Assembly (NCBI GenBank): GCA_037190225.1
Contig: JBBCJL010000001.1
Coordinates: forward strand, 372,001 to 436,000
Length of the DNA: 64,000 nt
Reading direction: 5' to 3'
Source: MKSF01 sp037190225
Lineage (GTDB): Bacteria; Bacteroidota; Bacteroidia; Chitinophagales; Chitinophagaceae
Under the pieces are notes generated by a model. The model was not told where the DNA came from. It made no database searches and saw only the letters and a list, made by a program, of their open reading frames with translations. Below, one piece after another: positions 43,048-51,019 of the stretch. Both the position numbers and the translations under genes were made by a program. The first letter of the stretch is position 1. Every line of letters starts with the position of its first letter.

Positions 43048-44205
43048 TTAATGCAGGGCGGCTGTATGGCCGTCTGCTGCCTGTTGCTGCTCGGCAGTGG
43101 CTTCCTGCTCCCCGGCGGTATCATCTTCTTTGAAAATATCTCCCTGCGGCGCTTTCGGCTTGGCCGGGGTAGTGCCTTTTAAGGACTTGATATAGCTGGC
43201 CAGCTGGGCGATCTGGCGCGGGGAATAATCATCCTGCCAGCTTCTCATACCTTTCTCTATAACCCCGTACTTAATGGTCTTGAAGATATTTTGTATCGTA
43301 CCGCCATGCAGCCAGTAATCATCCGTAAGATTGGGGCCTACCTCGTTACCGCCGCCGTCCGGCGCGTGGCAGGCGGCGCATACCTGTACGAAAATGGCTT
43401 TGCCGGCAGTAAGGTCTGCTTCGTTATTTAAATAGGTCACGGTATTTTCATCCACGTTATTGGCGCTTTTAGCGAGGTACTCTTTTACGGCCGCTTCCGC
43501 TTCCGCCGTATGGTAGGCCAGCTCTTCATACTGGTTCCTCCCTGTGCCCGACAGCTCATAGACCCACAGGTACACTACGGAGAAAACAAGGCTGAGGGCA
43601 AATCCCCAGCGCCACCATGGCGGGCTGGGATTATCCAGCTCCTCGATGCCGTCAAAATTGTGGCCCATGCTCAGTTCCGCGTCTGTAATGCCTTTAGCGG
43701 CAGGTGCGGCGTTGAATCTTTCTATCCAGTGGATCTTACGTTTCGTTGAAGCGGCTTCGGCTGTAACCTTCCTTTTACCCAGCAATGTGTAAAACACGCC
43801 CAGGAGTATCAGGATGATCAGTATCTCCAGGATGATGATGCCTGACAGGAAATAAAATGTGGACTTGCTGATCCCGCCGATAGTAGTGCTGACAACGGCT
43901 GCCGCAGCCTCGGGGTCCGCCTCCTGGGCGTGAAGCATCATAGGAGCGGCCAGCAGGGCCAGCAGCAGGAGCGTAGCGGACTTCTGCCTGTTCTTCCTGT
44001 AAATATCGGTACCGATAATGATCCCGCGCGACAGGACTGCTATGACAGCCAGCAGTAATAAGGCGATGATCACCATGAACAATGCTACCGGTTCCGTCAG
44101 CTCGGATTGGACTTGGGAAGGATGGAGCTCCTGTTGTGCGCGGAGCAATCCCGGTATCAGGGCAGCAGCCAGGGTGGTACAGTATTTTAAAAAATTTTTT
44201 TTCAT
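43048..44205 (-). CDS. ccoP: cbb3 oxidase subunit III, mono-haem CcoP with N-terminal extension
   Basis: 385 residues. An N-terminal part with two hydrophobic segments (to ~residue 135, including a second signal-like APMMLHAQ) precedes the CcoP membrane anchor (YFLSGIIILEILIILILL) and the subunit's hallmark HNFDGIEELDNPSPPWWRWG. One cytochrome c domain follows, with haem motif CAACH and distal Met in GMRSW, and a charged tail. Classical CcoP has two haem c sites; only one CxxCH is present here. It donates electrons to CcoNO at the periplasmic face. Confidence 0.92.
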   Translation of the reverse strand: MKKNFLKYCTTLAAALIPGLLRAQQELHPSQVQSELTEPVALFMVIIALLLLAVIAVLSRGIIIGTDIYRKNRQKSATLLLLALLAAPMMLHAQEADPEAAAAVVSTTIGGISKSTFYFLSGIIILEILIILILLGVFYTLLGKRKVTAEAASTKRKIHWIERFNAAPAAKGITDAELSMGHNFDGIEELDNPSPPWWRWGFALSLVFSVVYLWVYELSGTGRNQYEELAYHTAEAEAAVKEYLAKSANNVDENTVTYLNNEADLTAGKAIFVQVCAACHAPDGGGNEVGPNLTDDYWLHGGTIQNIFKTIKYGVIEKGMRSWQDDYSPRQIAQLASYIKSLKGTTPAKPKAPQGDIFKEDDTAGEQEATAEQQQAADGHTAALH

Positions 44206-44255
44206 AATTATAATTGAAACTTAAAAAAGGAATGCCGGGGCCGCGTCTGGTTGTT

Positions 44256-44417
44256 TTAACTTTCCAGCGGGAGGTTCTTGATCCGGGCGATTGTTTTTTT
44301 GTCTTTGGCGAACACGAGGATGGTCGCCAGAATAAAGATGAAGACGAACAGCAGCAGGGTTATCATCGGATAAATGCTCACATCTTCAATGGTCCTTAAA
44401 TAATTGATGAATTTCAT
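44256..44417 (-). CDS. ccoQ: CcoQ-like small cbb3 oxidase subunit
   Basis: 53 residues. Starts MKFINYLRTIEDVSIYPMIT, continues with one membrane helix (LLLFVFIFILATILVF), and ends with a basic stretch (AKDKKTIARIKNLPLES), the FixQ/CcoQ layout. It sits 14 bp after ccoNO and 50 bp before ccoP, exactly where ccoQ belongs. CcoQ stabilises the CcoP-CcoNO interaction. Confidence 0.85.
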   Translation of the reverse strand: MKFINYLRTIEDVSIYPMITLLLFVFIFILATILVFAKDKKTIARIKNLPLES

Positions 44418-44431
44418 AGAATAATATTTTT

Positions 44432-46606
44432 TTATTGGATGGGGAGATTTTCTGCATTTTTAACATCCTTGCCCAGCCGTTGCAGGTAAGCGATCAGCGC
44501 TACGATCTCATCGTGAGCTTCCACGTCGATATTGCTGGCCGCCAGGTTATCACGTATCTCGTTGGCCTGCAGCTCAAGGTCCTTATTCGCCGTGTTCTCA
44601 TAGCCTTCCTCGTAAGGTACGCCCAGGCGCTTCATCGCCTTGATCATCTCGTAGGTCTTGGTCTTATCTATCCTGTCCGTGAACAGCCAGGGATAGGCGG
44701 GCATGATAGATCCGGGCGAGGTGGATTCGGGATCCAGCATATGGTTATAATGCCAGCTATCGGGGTATTTCTCGGCCAGTCGTGCCAGGTCGGGACCGGT
44801 ACGTTTGGAACCCCATTGGAAAGGATGGTCGTAAATGAACTCTCCGGCTTTGGAATAATCGCCATAACGTTTTACCTCATCCCTGAAAGGTCTTACCATC
44901 TGGGAGTGGCAGGTGTAGCAGCCTTCCCTGATATAAATGTTCCGGCCGTGCAGTTCCAGCGCCGTATAAGGCTTGACGGAAGCGATCGTAGGGATATTGG
45001 ATTTCACAAGGAATGTCGGGACCATCTCTATAATACCGCCTATGGCTACGGCGATGAGGGACAGGATGACCATTTGCACGGGGCGGCGTTCCACCCAGTT
45101 ATGCCAGTGCTTTTTACCGACAACGGGCAATATTTTGGGCAAAGGCGCCGCCTCGGCCTTCTCGGATGCGGTAAAATGTCCTTTCTTGACCGTTTTATAC
45201 AGGTTGTAGATCATCATCAGCATACTGATGATATACAGTGCGCCTCCCACGGCCCTTAAGGCATACATAGGCACGATGGTGGTAACCGACTCCATAAACT
45301 GGTACTTCAGGTTGCCTTCTTCCGTAAAGGTCTTCCACATGGAGCTCTGTACAAGGGCTGCCGTATATAAAGGTATGACGTAGAAAAGGATGCCGATAGT
45401 GCCCAGCCAGAAGTGACGGTTGGCCAGCTTCCTGGAGTACAGCTCCGTATTGAACAGGCGGGGGATCAGCCAGTACATGATACCGAATGCCAGGAAGCCG
45501 TTCCAGCCCAGGGCGCCCACATGCACGTGTGCTATGGTCCAGTCGGTATAGTGAGAGATCGCGTTGACCGCTTTGATGGACATCATAGGGCCTTCAAAGG
45601 TAGCCATACCGTAAGCTGTCAGGGCTACTACAAAGAATTTCAGGATAGGCTCTTCCCTTACCTTATCCCAGGCGCCGCGCAGGGTCAATAAGCCGTTCAG
45701 CATACCGCCCCAGGATGGCGCGATCAGCATAATGGAGAACACGGTGCCGAGGCTTTGTGCCCAGCCGGGTAATGCCGTGTACAGCAGGTGGTGCGGTCCG
45801 GCCCATATATAAATGAATATCAGTGCCCAGAAGTGTATGATAGACCAGCGGTAGGAATAGATCGGCCTGTTGGCGGCTTTGGGAACGAAATAATACATCA
45901 GTCCCAGGAAAGGGGTGGTCAGGAAAAAGGCTACCGCGTTATGGCCGTACCACCATTGAACAAGGGCGTCCTGCACGCCCGCATACCAGGAATAGGAATG
46001 CATGATGCTGGTGGGAATAGCGAACGAATTGACGATATGCAGCATCGCTACGGCTACCCAGGTGCCTATATAGAACCAGATGGCTACATACAGGTGGGCT
46101 TCTCTTCTGCGCAGGATGGTGCCCAGCATATTGGCGCCGAATACGACCCAGATAAGGGTAATGGCGATATCCAGCGGCCATTCCAGCTCTGCATACTCTT
46201 TACCCTGCGTATAGCCCATCCATAAGGACAGGGCGCCGGCCAGGATGATGAGCTGCCAGCCCCAGAAATGGATCTTGCTCAGGGTATCGCTCCACATTCT
46301 GGCCTTACAGAGCCGCTGCAGGGAATAATACACACCGCAGTAAATGACATTACCCACGAAAGCGAAGATCACGGCATTGGTATGTACAGGCCGCATGCGT
46401 CCGAAGGTAGTGGCTTTCAGCCCGAGGTTCATATCCGGCCATGCCAGGGCAATGGCGATCCACAGACCGGCCAGCATCCCGATAACACCCCAGAAAAGTG
46501 ATGCGTATGCAAACCATTTCACACTCTTGTTATCATAGTAAAATGTTTCCACCTGCAGCCCCGGGGCGGAGGTGGTGTTACTGTTGGTTGTCAATAGTTC
46601 AGACAT
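44432..46606 (-). CDS. ccoNO: cbb3 cytochrome c oxidase, fused CcoN-CcoO
   Basis: 724 residues joining subunits I and II. Residues ~1-480 are CcoN with about twelve membrane helices and the haem/copper histidines: RMRPVHTNAVIF, YGHNAVAFF, AGPHHLLYTALPG (CuB His pair) and TIAHVHVGALGWNG (haem ligands). A linker with one helix leads into CcoO (~540-724) with the haem c motif GCYTCHSQMVRPFRDEV and the SPGSIMPAYPWL Met region. The fusion is known in Bacteroidota. It reduces O2 with high affinity and pumps protons; expressed with ccoS upstream and ccoQ/ccoP downstream. Confidence 0.95.
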   Translation of the reverse strand: MSELLTTNSNTTSAPGLQVETFYYDNKSVKWFAYASLFWGVIGMLAGLWIAIALAWPDMNLGLKATTFGRMRPVHTNAVIFAFVGNVIYCGVYYSLQRLCKARMWSDTLSKIHFWGWQLIILAGALSLWMGYTQGKEYAELEWPLDIAITLIWVVFGANMLGTILRRREAHLYVAIWFYIGTWVAVAMLHIVNSFAIPTSIMHSYSWYAGVQDALVQWWYGHNAVAFFLTTPFLGLMYYFVPKAANRPIYSYRWSIIHFWALIFIYIWAGPHHLLYTALPGWAQSLGTVFSIMLIAPSWGGMLNGLLTLRGAWDKVREEPILKFFVVALTAYGMATFEGPMMSIKAVNAISHYTDWTIAHVHVGALGWNGFLAFGIMYWLIPRLFNTELYSRKLANRHFWLGTIGILFYVIPLYTAALVQSSMWKTFTEEGNLKYQFMESVTTIVPMYALRAVGGALYIISMLMMIYNLYKTVKKGHFTASEKAEAAPLPKILPVVGKKHWHNWVERRPVQMVILSLIAVAIGGIIEMVPTFLVKSNIPTIASVKPYTALELHGRNIYIREGCYTCHSQMVRPFRDEVKRYGDYSKAGEFIYDHPFQWGSKRTGPDLARLAEKYPDSWHYNHMLDPESTSPGSIMPAYPWLFTDRIDKTKTYEMIKAMKRLGVPYEEGYENTANKDLELQANEIRDNLAASNIDVEAHDEIVALIAYLQRLGKDVKNAENLPIQ

Positions 46607-46635
46607 GTGCTTGTTTTATATTTAGGGATAAATTT

Positions 46636-46842
46636 TTACAGGTTGCTTTCCTTTGCCGGGGGAGTGGTTTTACCTTCTTTCCCGGCGGCGGGTGCGGGCA
46701 GCTTGAAATTGTCAAACAATATCTTATGTGCCGGGGAATAGGTATCATCCATCTGACCGGACCTTACCGACCATATGAATGCGATCAGGAACAATAAGCC
46801 TACAACCAGGCTGGCACCTAAAAGCAATAACATTACACTCAT
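46636..46842 (-). CDS. ccoS: cbb3 oxidase maturation protein CcoS
   Basis: 68 residues. One membrane helix at the N-terminus (MLLLLGASLVVGLLFLIAF), then the family passage WSVRSGQMDDTYSPAHKILF. CcoS is required to insert cofactors into the oxidase. It is the first gene of the minus-strand oxidase operon, 29 bp before ccoNO. Tandem FNR-type palindromes and a TACTTTTG box lie upstream. Confidence 0.9.
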   Translation of the reverse strand: MSVMLLLLGASLVVGLLFLIAFIWSVRSGQMDDTYSPAHKILFDNFKLPAPAAGKEGKTTPPAKESNL

Positions 46843-46889
46843 AATCTCTGGATTTGCCTTCGAAAAGGAAGTTGGGAAATTTGTTGGTA

Positions 46890-46897
46890 CAAAAGTA
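46890..46897 (-). promoter_or_regulatory. -7 box TACTTTTG of the ccoS-ccoNOQP operon
   Basis: Minus-strand perfect TAnnTTTG, 48 bp before the ccoS ATG. Predicted start near 46886, which puts the two palindromes at about -41 and -62. Confidence 0.65.
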
Positions 46898-46920
46898 CTG
46901 GAGCCCCTTGTAGCAGGGAA

Positions 46921-46932
46921 TGATAAACATCA
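46921..46932. promoter_or_regulatory. FNR-type palindrome 1 (TGAT-AAAC-ATCA)
   Basis: Perfect inverted repeat TGAT-N4-ATCA followed by A, i.e. the core of the FNR consensus TTGAT-N4-ATCAA. Centre ~41 bp upstream of the predicted ccoS transcription start, the class II activator position. Confidence 0.75.
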
Positions 46933-46942
46933 AACCCGGATA

Positions 46943-46954
46943 TGATTTTTATCA
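46943..46954. promoter_or_regulatory. FNR-type palindrome 2 (TGAT-TTTT-ATCA)
   Basis: Second perfect TGAT-N4-ATCA, 22 bp (two helical turns) from the first. Centre ~62 bp upstream of the predicted ccoS start, a class I activator position. Confidence 0.75.
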
Positions 46955-47066
46955 CCTTTTGTCCCTCAGGGCAGGATAGGCACGGTTACGGAAAGGATCA
47001 AAGCGCCTTATTGCTTATCGGGGTGTGAAGATGCCCGGGTATATCTTATTATTAAATAATAATTTA

Positions 47067-47074
47067 TACCTTTG
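47067..47074 (+). promoter_or_regulatory. -7 box TACCTTTG of the fnr-like gene
   Basis: Perfect TAnnTTTG, 21 bp before the ATG at 47096; the same octamer as at fusA. A TTG inside it starts an alternative frame that is rejected as a start. Confidence 0.6.
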
Positions 47075-47095
47075 TACTTACAAACGTTGAAGTGT

Positions 47096-47812
47096 ATGAA
47101 ACCTGGCCTAGAGGCATCCGTCCCTGATTGCGTGCATTGTTCCAAAAGATTTTCCTCCGTTTTCTGCCGGGCAGAAGTGGAAAACCTCCGCGTGGTCAAT
47201 GAGCATAAAGTGTGCTCTGTCTATAAAAAAGGTCAGATGATCTTCAATGAAGGGAATTACGCTTTCGGGTTGTTCTGCATCAATGCCGGGAAGCTCAAAA
47301 TATCCAGGAACGGCGATGACGGCAGGGAAGTGATCCTCCGCCTGGCCAGGCCCGGTGATATCATAGGATATAAGGCCTTGCTGACCAACGATAAATATTC
47401 TGCATCGGCAGTGGCCCTGGACGACTGCAACGTTTGCTTTATCCCCAAGGACCTGTTCCTGAAGATCCTGAAATCGGATTCCTCTCTCTCCATAGAGCTG
47501 ATGCGTATGCTGAGCGCTGAGCTGGGCAAGGTAGAGACCAAGCTGACGCACCTGGCCCAGAAGCCCGTCCGCGAGCGGCTGGCGGAAACGCTGCTGTTCA
47601 TCAAGGAGACCTACGGGCTGGAAGCCGATGGCCAGACCATCAACGCCAAGCTGTCCAGGGAGGAGATAGCGAACATCGTGGGCACAGCTACGGAATCCGC
47701 TATCCGCCTCTTATCCGAATTCAGGAAGGACGGCATCATAGAGCTGGACGGCAAAAGTATCCGTATCACCAATCCCGACAAGCTCGTCCGTACAGCCAAC
47801 CTGCAGGATTAA
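47096..47812 (+). CDS. fnr: Crp/Fnr-family regulator with FNR-like cysteines (oxygen sensor)
   Basis: 238 residues from the ATG at 47096. N-terminal cysteines are C12-x2-C15-x8-C24 (DCVHCSKRFSSVFC), and C114 in CNVCFIPKD lines up with Cys122 of E. coli FNR in MVCEIPFE. These four are the expected 4Fe-4S ligands. A cyclic-nucleotide-type beta-roll (~40-120), dimer helix, and winged helix (LSREEIANIVGTATESAIRL) follow. In the recognition helix the FNR Glu and Arg are kept. Flanked by cbb3 genes and by three TGAT-N4-ATCA sites, it is very probably their anaerobic/microaerobic activator (inference). Confidence 0.88.
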   Translation: MKPGLEASVPDCVHCSKRFSSVFCRAEVENLRVVNEHKVCSVYKKGQMIFNEGNYAFGLFCINAGKLKISRNGDDGREVILRLARPGDIIGYKALLTNDKYSASAVALDDCNVCFIPKDLFLKILKSDSSLSIELMRMLSAELGKVETKLTHLAQKPVRERLAETLLFIKETYGLEADGQTINAKLSREEIANIVGTATESAIRLLSEFRKDGIIELDGKSIRITNPDKLVRTANLQD

Positions 47813-47823
47813 AAATACAAACC

Positions 47824-47835
47824 TGATAAATATCA
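47824..47835. promoter_or_regulatory. FNR-type palindrome 3 (TGAT-AAAT-ATCA)
   Basis: Perfect TGAT-N4-ATCA just after the fnr stop. Its centre is ~62 bp upstream of the start predicted from the TACTTTTG box at 47881, again a class I position. Confidence 0.72.
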
Positions 47836-47880
47836 TATTTGCTGCTGACTACCGTCATTTTACGGAGCCATAGATAGAAA

Positions 47881-47888
47881 TACTTTTG
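47881..47888 (+). promoter_or_regulatory. -7 box TACTTTTG of the hemerythrin-like/ccoI operon
   Basis: The same octamer as the ccoS promoter, 42 bp before the ATG at 47931. Confidence 0.62.
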
Positions 47889-47930
47889 CATTGTTGTGTA
47901 ATATGCAACTGCACTATTGTATACGCTGCT

Positions 47931-48425
47931 ATGGATAATTTTATGCTCATCGATTTTGCTGATTTCAGGCTTACGGAAGTCTGTGGATTTGTTGTGGAGC
48001 AACTGCACAGCAGGATACAGGACAGGATCGTCTATCTTAACAACATTATTCTTTCAAACTCCCTGGAAAAGAAGATCTATCACTCTTCCTTTCATCTTTC
48101 CTACCTGGAGCTTGTAGACAAGGTACAGCGGCTGCTGAAGCTGGAAAAGCACGTGCTGTTCGAGTATGTGCAGACCAATGAGCCGCTGCTGCCCCAGTTG
48201 GCGGTTCCCGCGAGCAGCGGGCTGCTGATCAGGCAATTTCAGTACGATATCAAGCATACATTGCTGCATACAAGGGTCTTGTTCCAGGAGCTGGAAAAAG
48301 ATGCGGATGTCCGGACTATGACCTCCATTATAGAAATGGAATTGCATAACCTGGAAACCCTTATTATACAATGGTTCCATATCGTCAATAAGGATATCCT
48401 GGGTAGGAACCGGTTAAACAAATAG
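47931..48425 (+). CDS. Small helical, hemerythrin-like protein in the oxidase island
   Basis: 164 residues from the ATG at 47931; an upstream TTG in frame lies in the promoter and is rejected. All-alpha pattern with regularly spaced histidines: H26, H51/H55 (HSSFHLSYLE), H74-x3-E78 (KHVLFEYV), H109/H113 (DIKHTLLHTRVLF), H139 and H150 (HNLETLIIQWFHIVN). The spacing, especially H-x3-E, recalls hemerythrin or YtfE/RIC di-iron proteins that sense O2/NO or repair iron-sulfur clusters. No family is certain. It is 4 bp upstream of ccoI, behind FNR palindrome 3, so a role in oxygen/NO handling is plausible. Confidence 0.7.
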   Translation: MDNFMLIDFADFRLTEVCGFVVEQLHSRIQDRIVYLNNIILSNSLEKKIYHSSFHLSYLELVDKVQRLLKLEKHVLFEYVQTNEPLLPQLAVPASSGLLIRQFQYDIKHTLLHTRVLFQELEKDADVRTMTSIIEMELHNLETLIIQWFHIVNKDILGRNRLNK

Positions 48426-48429
48426 GTCA

Positions 48430-50856
48430 ATGAATACTGCGAAAGCTGAACCGGTAACACCGGTCTATGAGACCAGCACCTGCTACCACTGCGGTGAGGC
48501 CAATCCTAACAAGGCTATCCGGCTGGAGGATAAATCCTTCTGCTGCCAGGGATGCCTCTCCGTGTACCAGTTGCTGAACCAATCCGGTCTGTGTGCTTAT
48601 TATGAGCTGAATACCAGCGCCGGCATCAATAAGCGGGAAATGAGCCGGTCCGATAAATTCGCCTACCTGGAAGATGAGGCTGTCCGGCAGCAGCTGGTCA
48701 GCTTTCGTAACGAGACGGAGACGCACGTACGCTTCTATATCCCCTATATCCACTGCAGCTCCTGTGTATTCCTGCTGGAGCGTCTGCACGATATACATGC
48801 GGGGGTCAAGCGAGTGGATATCCACTTCTTGAAAAAAGAGGTAGCGGTGATCTTCCGACATGAGGAAATATCCCTGAGAGAGCTGGTGGAATTGCTGGCC
48901 TTTATAGGGTATGAGCCGCACATCAGCCTGCAGCAGACGCCGGAACGAAAGAACCAGGTAAGCCGGAGGCTGATCTACCGTGTGGGCGTGGCGGGCTTCT
49001 GCTTCGGCAATATCATGCTGCTGAGCTTCCCGGAATATTTTTCGGTCATAGACCAGCGGGAGGCTTATCTCTCCGGTATATTCCGGTATCTCAACCTGCT
49101 CCTGGGCCTGCCGGTATTCTTCTACAGCGCTATGGAATTCTTTGTGTCCGCCTGGAAAGGCCTGCGGCAGAAATTTATCAATATAGATGCGCCTGTCTCG
49201 CTTGCCGTTCTCACCTGCTTTATCCGGAGCGTAGTGGATATTACCACCGGCGCGGACGCGGGCTACCTTGATTCCATGTCCGGCATCGTCTTCTTTATGC
49301 TCATAGGCAAGATACTCCAGGAGAAGACCTACAGCCAGCTTTCTTTTGAGCGGGATTACTCCAACTACTTCCCGCTGGCAGCCTCCGTGGTAAAGGAAGG
49401 AGAGGTGACGCCGGTCCTGCTCAATAAGGTAAAGGTCAACGATACACTGAGGATACACCACAATGAGCTGATACCCGCCGATGGCATTTTGGTCAGGGGC
49501 AAGGCGCAGGTGGATTACAGCTTTGTGACCGGTGAATCGGTGCCGGTGGATCTCTCGGTAGGCAGTATTGTCTATGCCGGTGGCAAGCAGCTGGGCGCCG
49601 ATATAGAGGTGATGACCATCAAGGAAGTGGCGCAGAGCTACCTGACCAGCATCTGGAACAGGAATAAGGACATGCAGAAGAATGATGAGGAGATACATAA
49701 AAAGAACCCGGTGCACTACATCGGTAAATTCTTTACCCTTGAGATCCTGCTGATCGCCTTTTCGGCGGCAGGCTACTGGTGGTATAAGGGCGATTACAAT
49801 ACCTTGTGGGCCAGCTTTACGTCAGTGCTGATAGTGGCCTGTCCCTGCGCCCTGCTGCTGACATCCACCTTCACTAACGGCTATATCCTGCGCATACTGG
49901 AAAAGAACGGTCTTTTCCTGCGCACCGCCAAGATGATAGACCCTATCGGTAAGCTGGATATGCTGGTCTTTGACAAGACGGGCACGCTCACTTCCGGGAG
50001 CGAAATGAAAGCTACTTTTGAAGGGAAAGAGCTTACGGTGGCGGAACGCAGCCTGATCGCCTCCCTGACCGTTCCGACCCTGCATCCTATGGCCGCGCCG
50101 GTGAAATACCTAATGGCCGTGAAGGAATACTGGCCGGTGATGGACTTCCGTGAGTCGCCGCTGGGCGTATCGGGCTATGTCAGCGGTCACCTGGTGGAGA
50201 TCGGTACCGCCTCCCATCTGCAGGTACCGCAGGAAGTGACGCCGGCAGGTACCGTGCTCTTCGTTAAAATAGACGGGGTGGTGATCGGGCACCTTGAGCT
50301 GTCCCAGCGCCTGCGTAAGGGCGTCAGGGATATGTTCCACCGGCTGTCGGACCAGATGCCATGCGTGGTGCTGTCCGGCGATAAAAACCACCAGCAGCGC
50401 TACCTGCAGGAGCAGCTGGGTGTTACAACGGAGCTGCAGTTCAATGCGGGGCCGCAGGATAAGCTCAACTATATTAAATCCCTTCAGGCTTCCGGCAGGA
50501 AGGTGGGTATGATAGGTGACGGCCTGAATGATGCGGGCGCTTTGCTGCAGAGCAATGTAGGGATCAGCGTGGCCGATGATATCAACTCGTTCACCCCGGC
50601 GGCCGATGCCATTATAGAGGGAGGCAGGCTGGAACGTCTGGGAGCGCTGCTAAAGCTGTGCGCGGCTTCTTCCCGTATCGTGAAGACCTGCTTTATCTTC
50701 TCGCTGATATACAATCTCACAGGTGTGTTCTTCGCGGTCCAGGGACTGCTGAGCCCCCTGATCGCTGCCATACTGATGCCCTTAAGCACCCTGACGATCG
50801 TTACTATCACCTATACCTTCAGCAGGATCATCGCCGGGAGGTACGGGCTGGAATAG
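48430..50856 (+). CDS. ccoI: Copper-exporting P-type ATPase of the cbb3 cluster (CcoI/FixI)
   Basis: 808 residues. The N-terminal metal-binding zinc-ribbon-like domain carries CYHCGEANP and CCQGC (residues ~18-39), followed by an HMA-like domain with IHCSSCVFLLERL (~105). Eight membrane segments include the CPC ion site VACPCALLL. Actuator TGESVP, phosphorylation motif DKTGTLTSG, and hinge GDGLNDAGAL are intact. CcoI delivers copper across the inner membrane for the CuB site of cbb3 oxidase. Here it is separated from ccoNOQPGH and lies divergently with the regulator between them. Confidence 0.94.
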   Translation: MNTAKAEPVTPVYETSTCYHCGEANPNKAIRLEDKSFCCQGCLSVYQLLNQSGLCAYYELNTSAGINKREMSRSDKFAYLEDEAVRQQLVSFRNETETHVRFYIPYIHCSSCVFLLERLHDIHAGVKRVDIHFLKKEVAVIFRHEEISLRELVELLAFIGYEPHISLQQTPERKNQVSRRLIYRVGVAGFCFGNIMLLSFPEYFSVIDQREAYLSGIFRYLNLLLGLPVFFYSAMEFFVSAWKGLRQKFINIDAPVSLAVLTCFIRSVVDITTGADAGYLDSMSGIVFFMLIGKILQEKTYSQLSFERDYSNYFPLAASVVKEGEVTPVLLNKVKVNDTLRIHHNELIPADGILVRGKAQVDYSFVTGESVPVDLSVGSIVYAGGKQLGADIEVMTIKEVAQSYLTSIWNRNKDMQKNDEEIHKKNPVHYIGKFFTLEILLIAFSAAGYWWYKGDYNTLWASFTSVLIVACPCALLLTSTFTNGYILRILEKNGLFLRTAKMIDPIGKLDMLVFDKTGTLTSGSEMKATFEGKELTVAERSLIASLTVPTLHPMAAPVKYLMAVKEYWPVMDFRESPLGVSGYVSGHLVEIGTASHLQVPQEVTPAGTVLFVKIDGVVIGHLELSQRLRKGVRDMFHRLSDQMPCVVLSGDKNHQQRYLQEQLGVTTELQFNAGPQDKLNYIKSLQASGRKVGMIGDGLNDAGALLQSNVGISVADDINSFTPAADAIIEGGRLERLGALLKLCAASSRIVKTCFIFSLIYNLTGVFFAVQGLLSPLIAAILMPLSTLTIVTITYTFSRIIAGRYGLE

Positions 50857-50969
50857 CCGTTATGCTGCGGGCTTTGGAATGCCCGGAATGCCGTAAAAAT
50901 ACAGCGGAAACGGTAAGCGCCGCAAACGTTAAAAGTGAAAATAATCTGCTGTTGGTTTGTTTATTTTAA

Positions 50970-50977
50970 TATCTTTG
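50970..50977 (+). promoter_or_regulatory. -7 box TATCTTTG of tatA
   Basis: Perfect TAnnTTTG, 42 bp before the ATG at 51020, with TTG at 50952-50954 as a possible -33 element. Confidence 0.55.
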
Positions 50978-51019
50978 TGAAAAGAATTAGTTTTTATAAT
51001 CTCTGAAAAATAATATATT

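Noticed and set aside
48427..49716. 429-codon minus-strand open frame over ccoI
   Set aside because: Antisense to a P-type ATPase with intact motifs; composition (His/Gln/Arg-rich) and position fit a codon-complement shadow.
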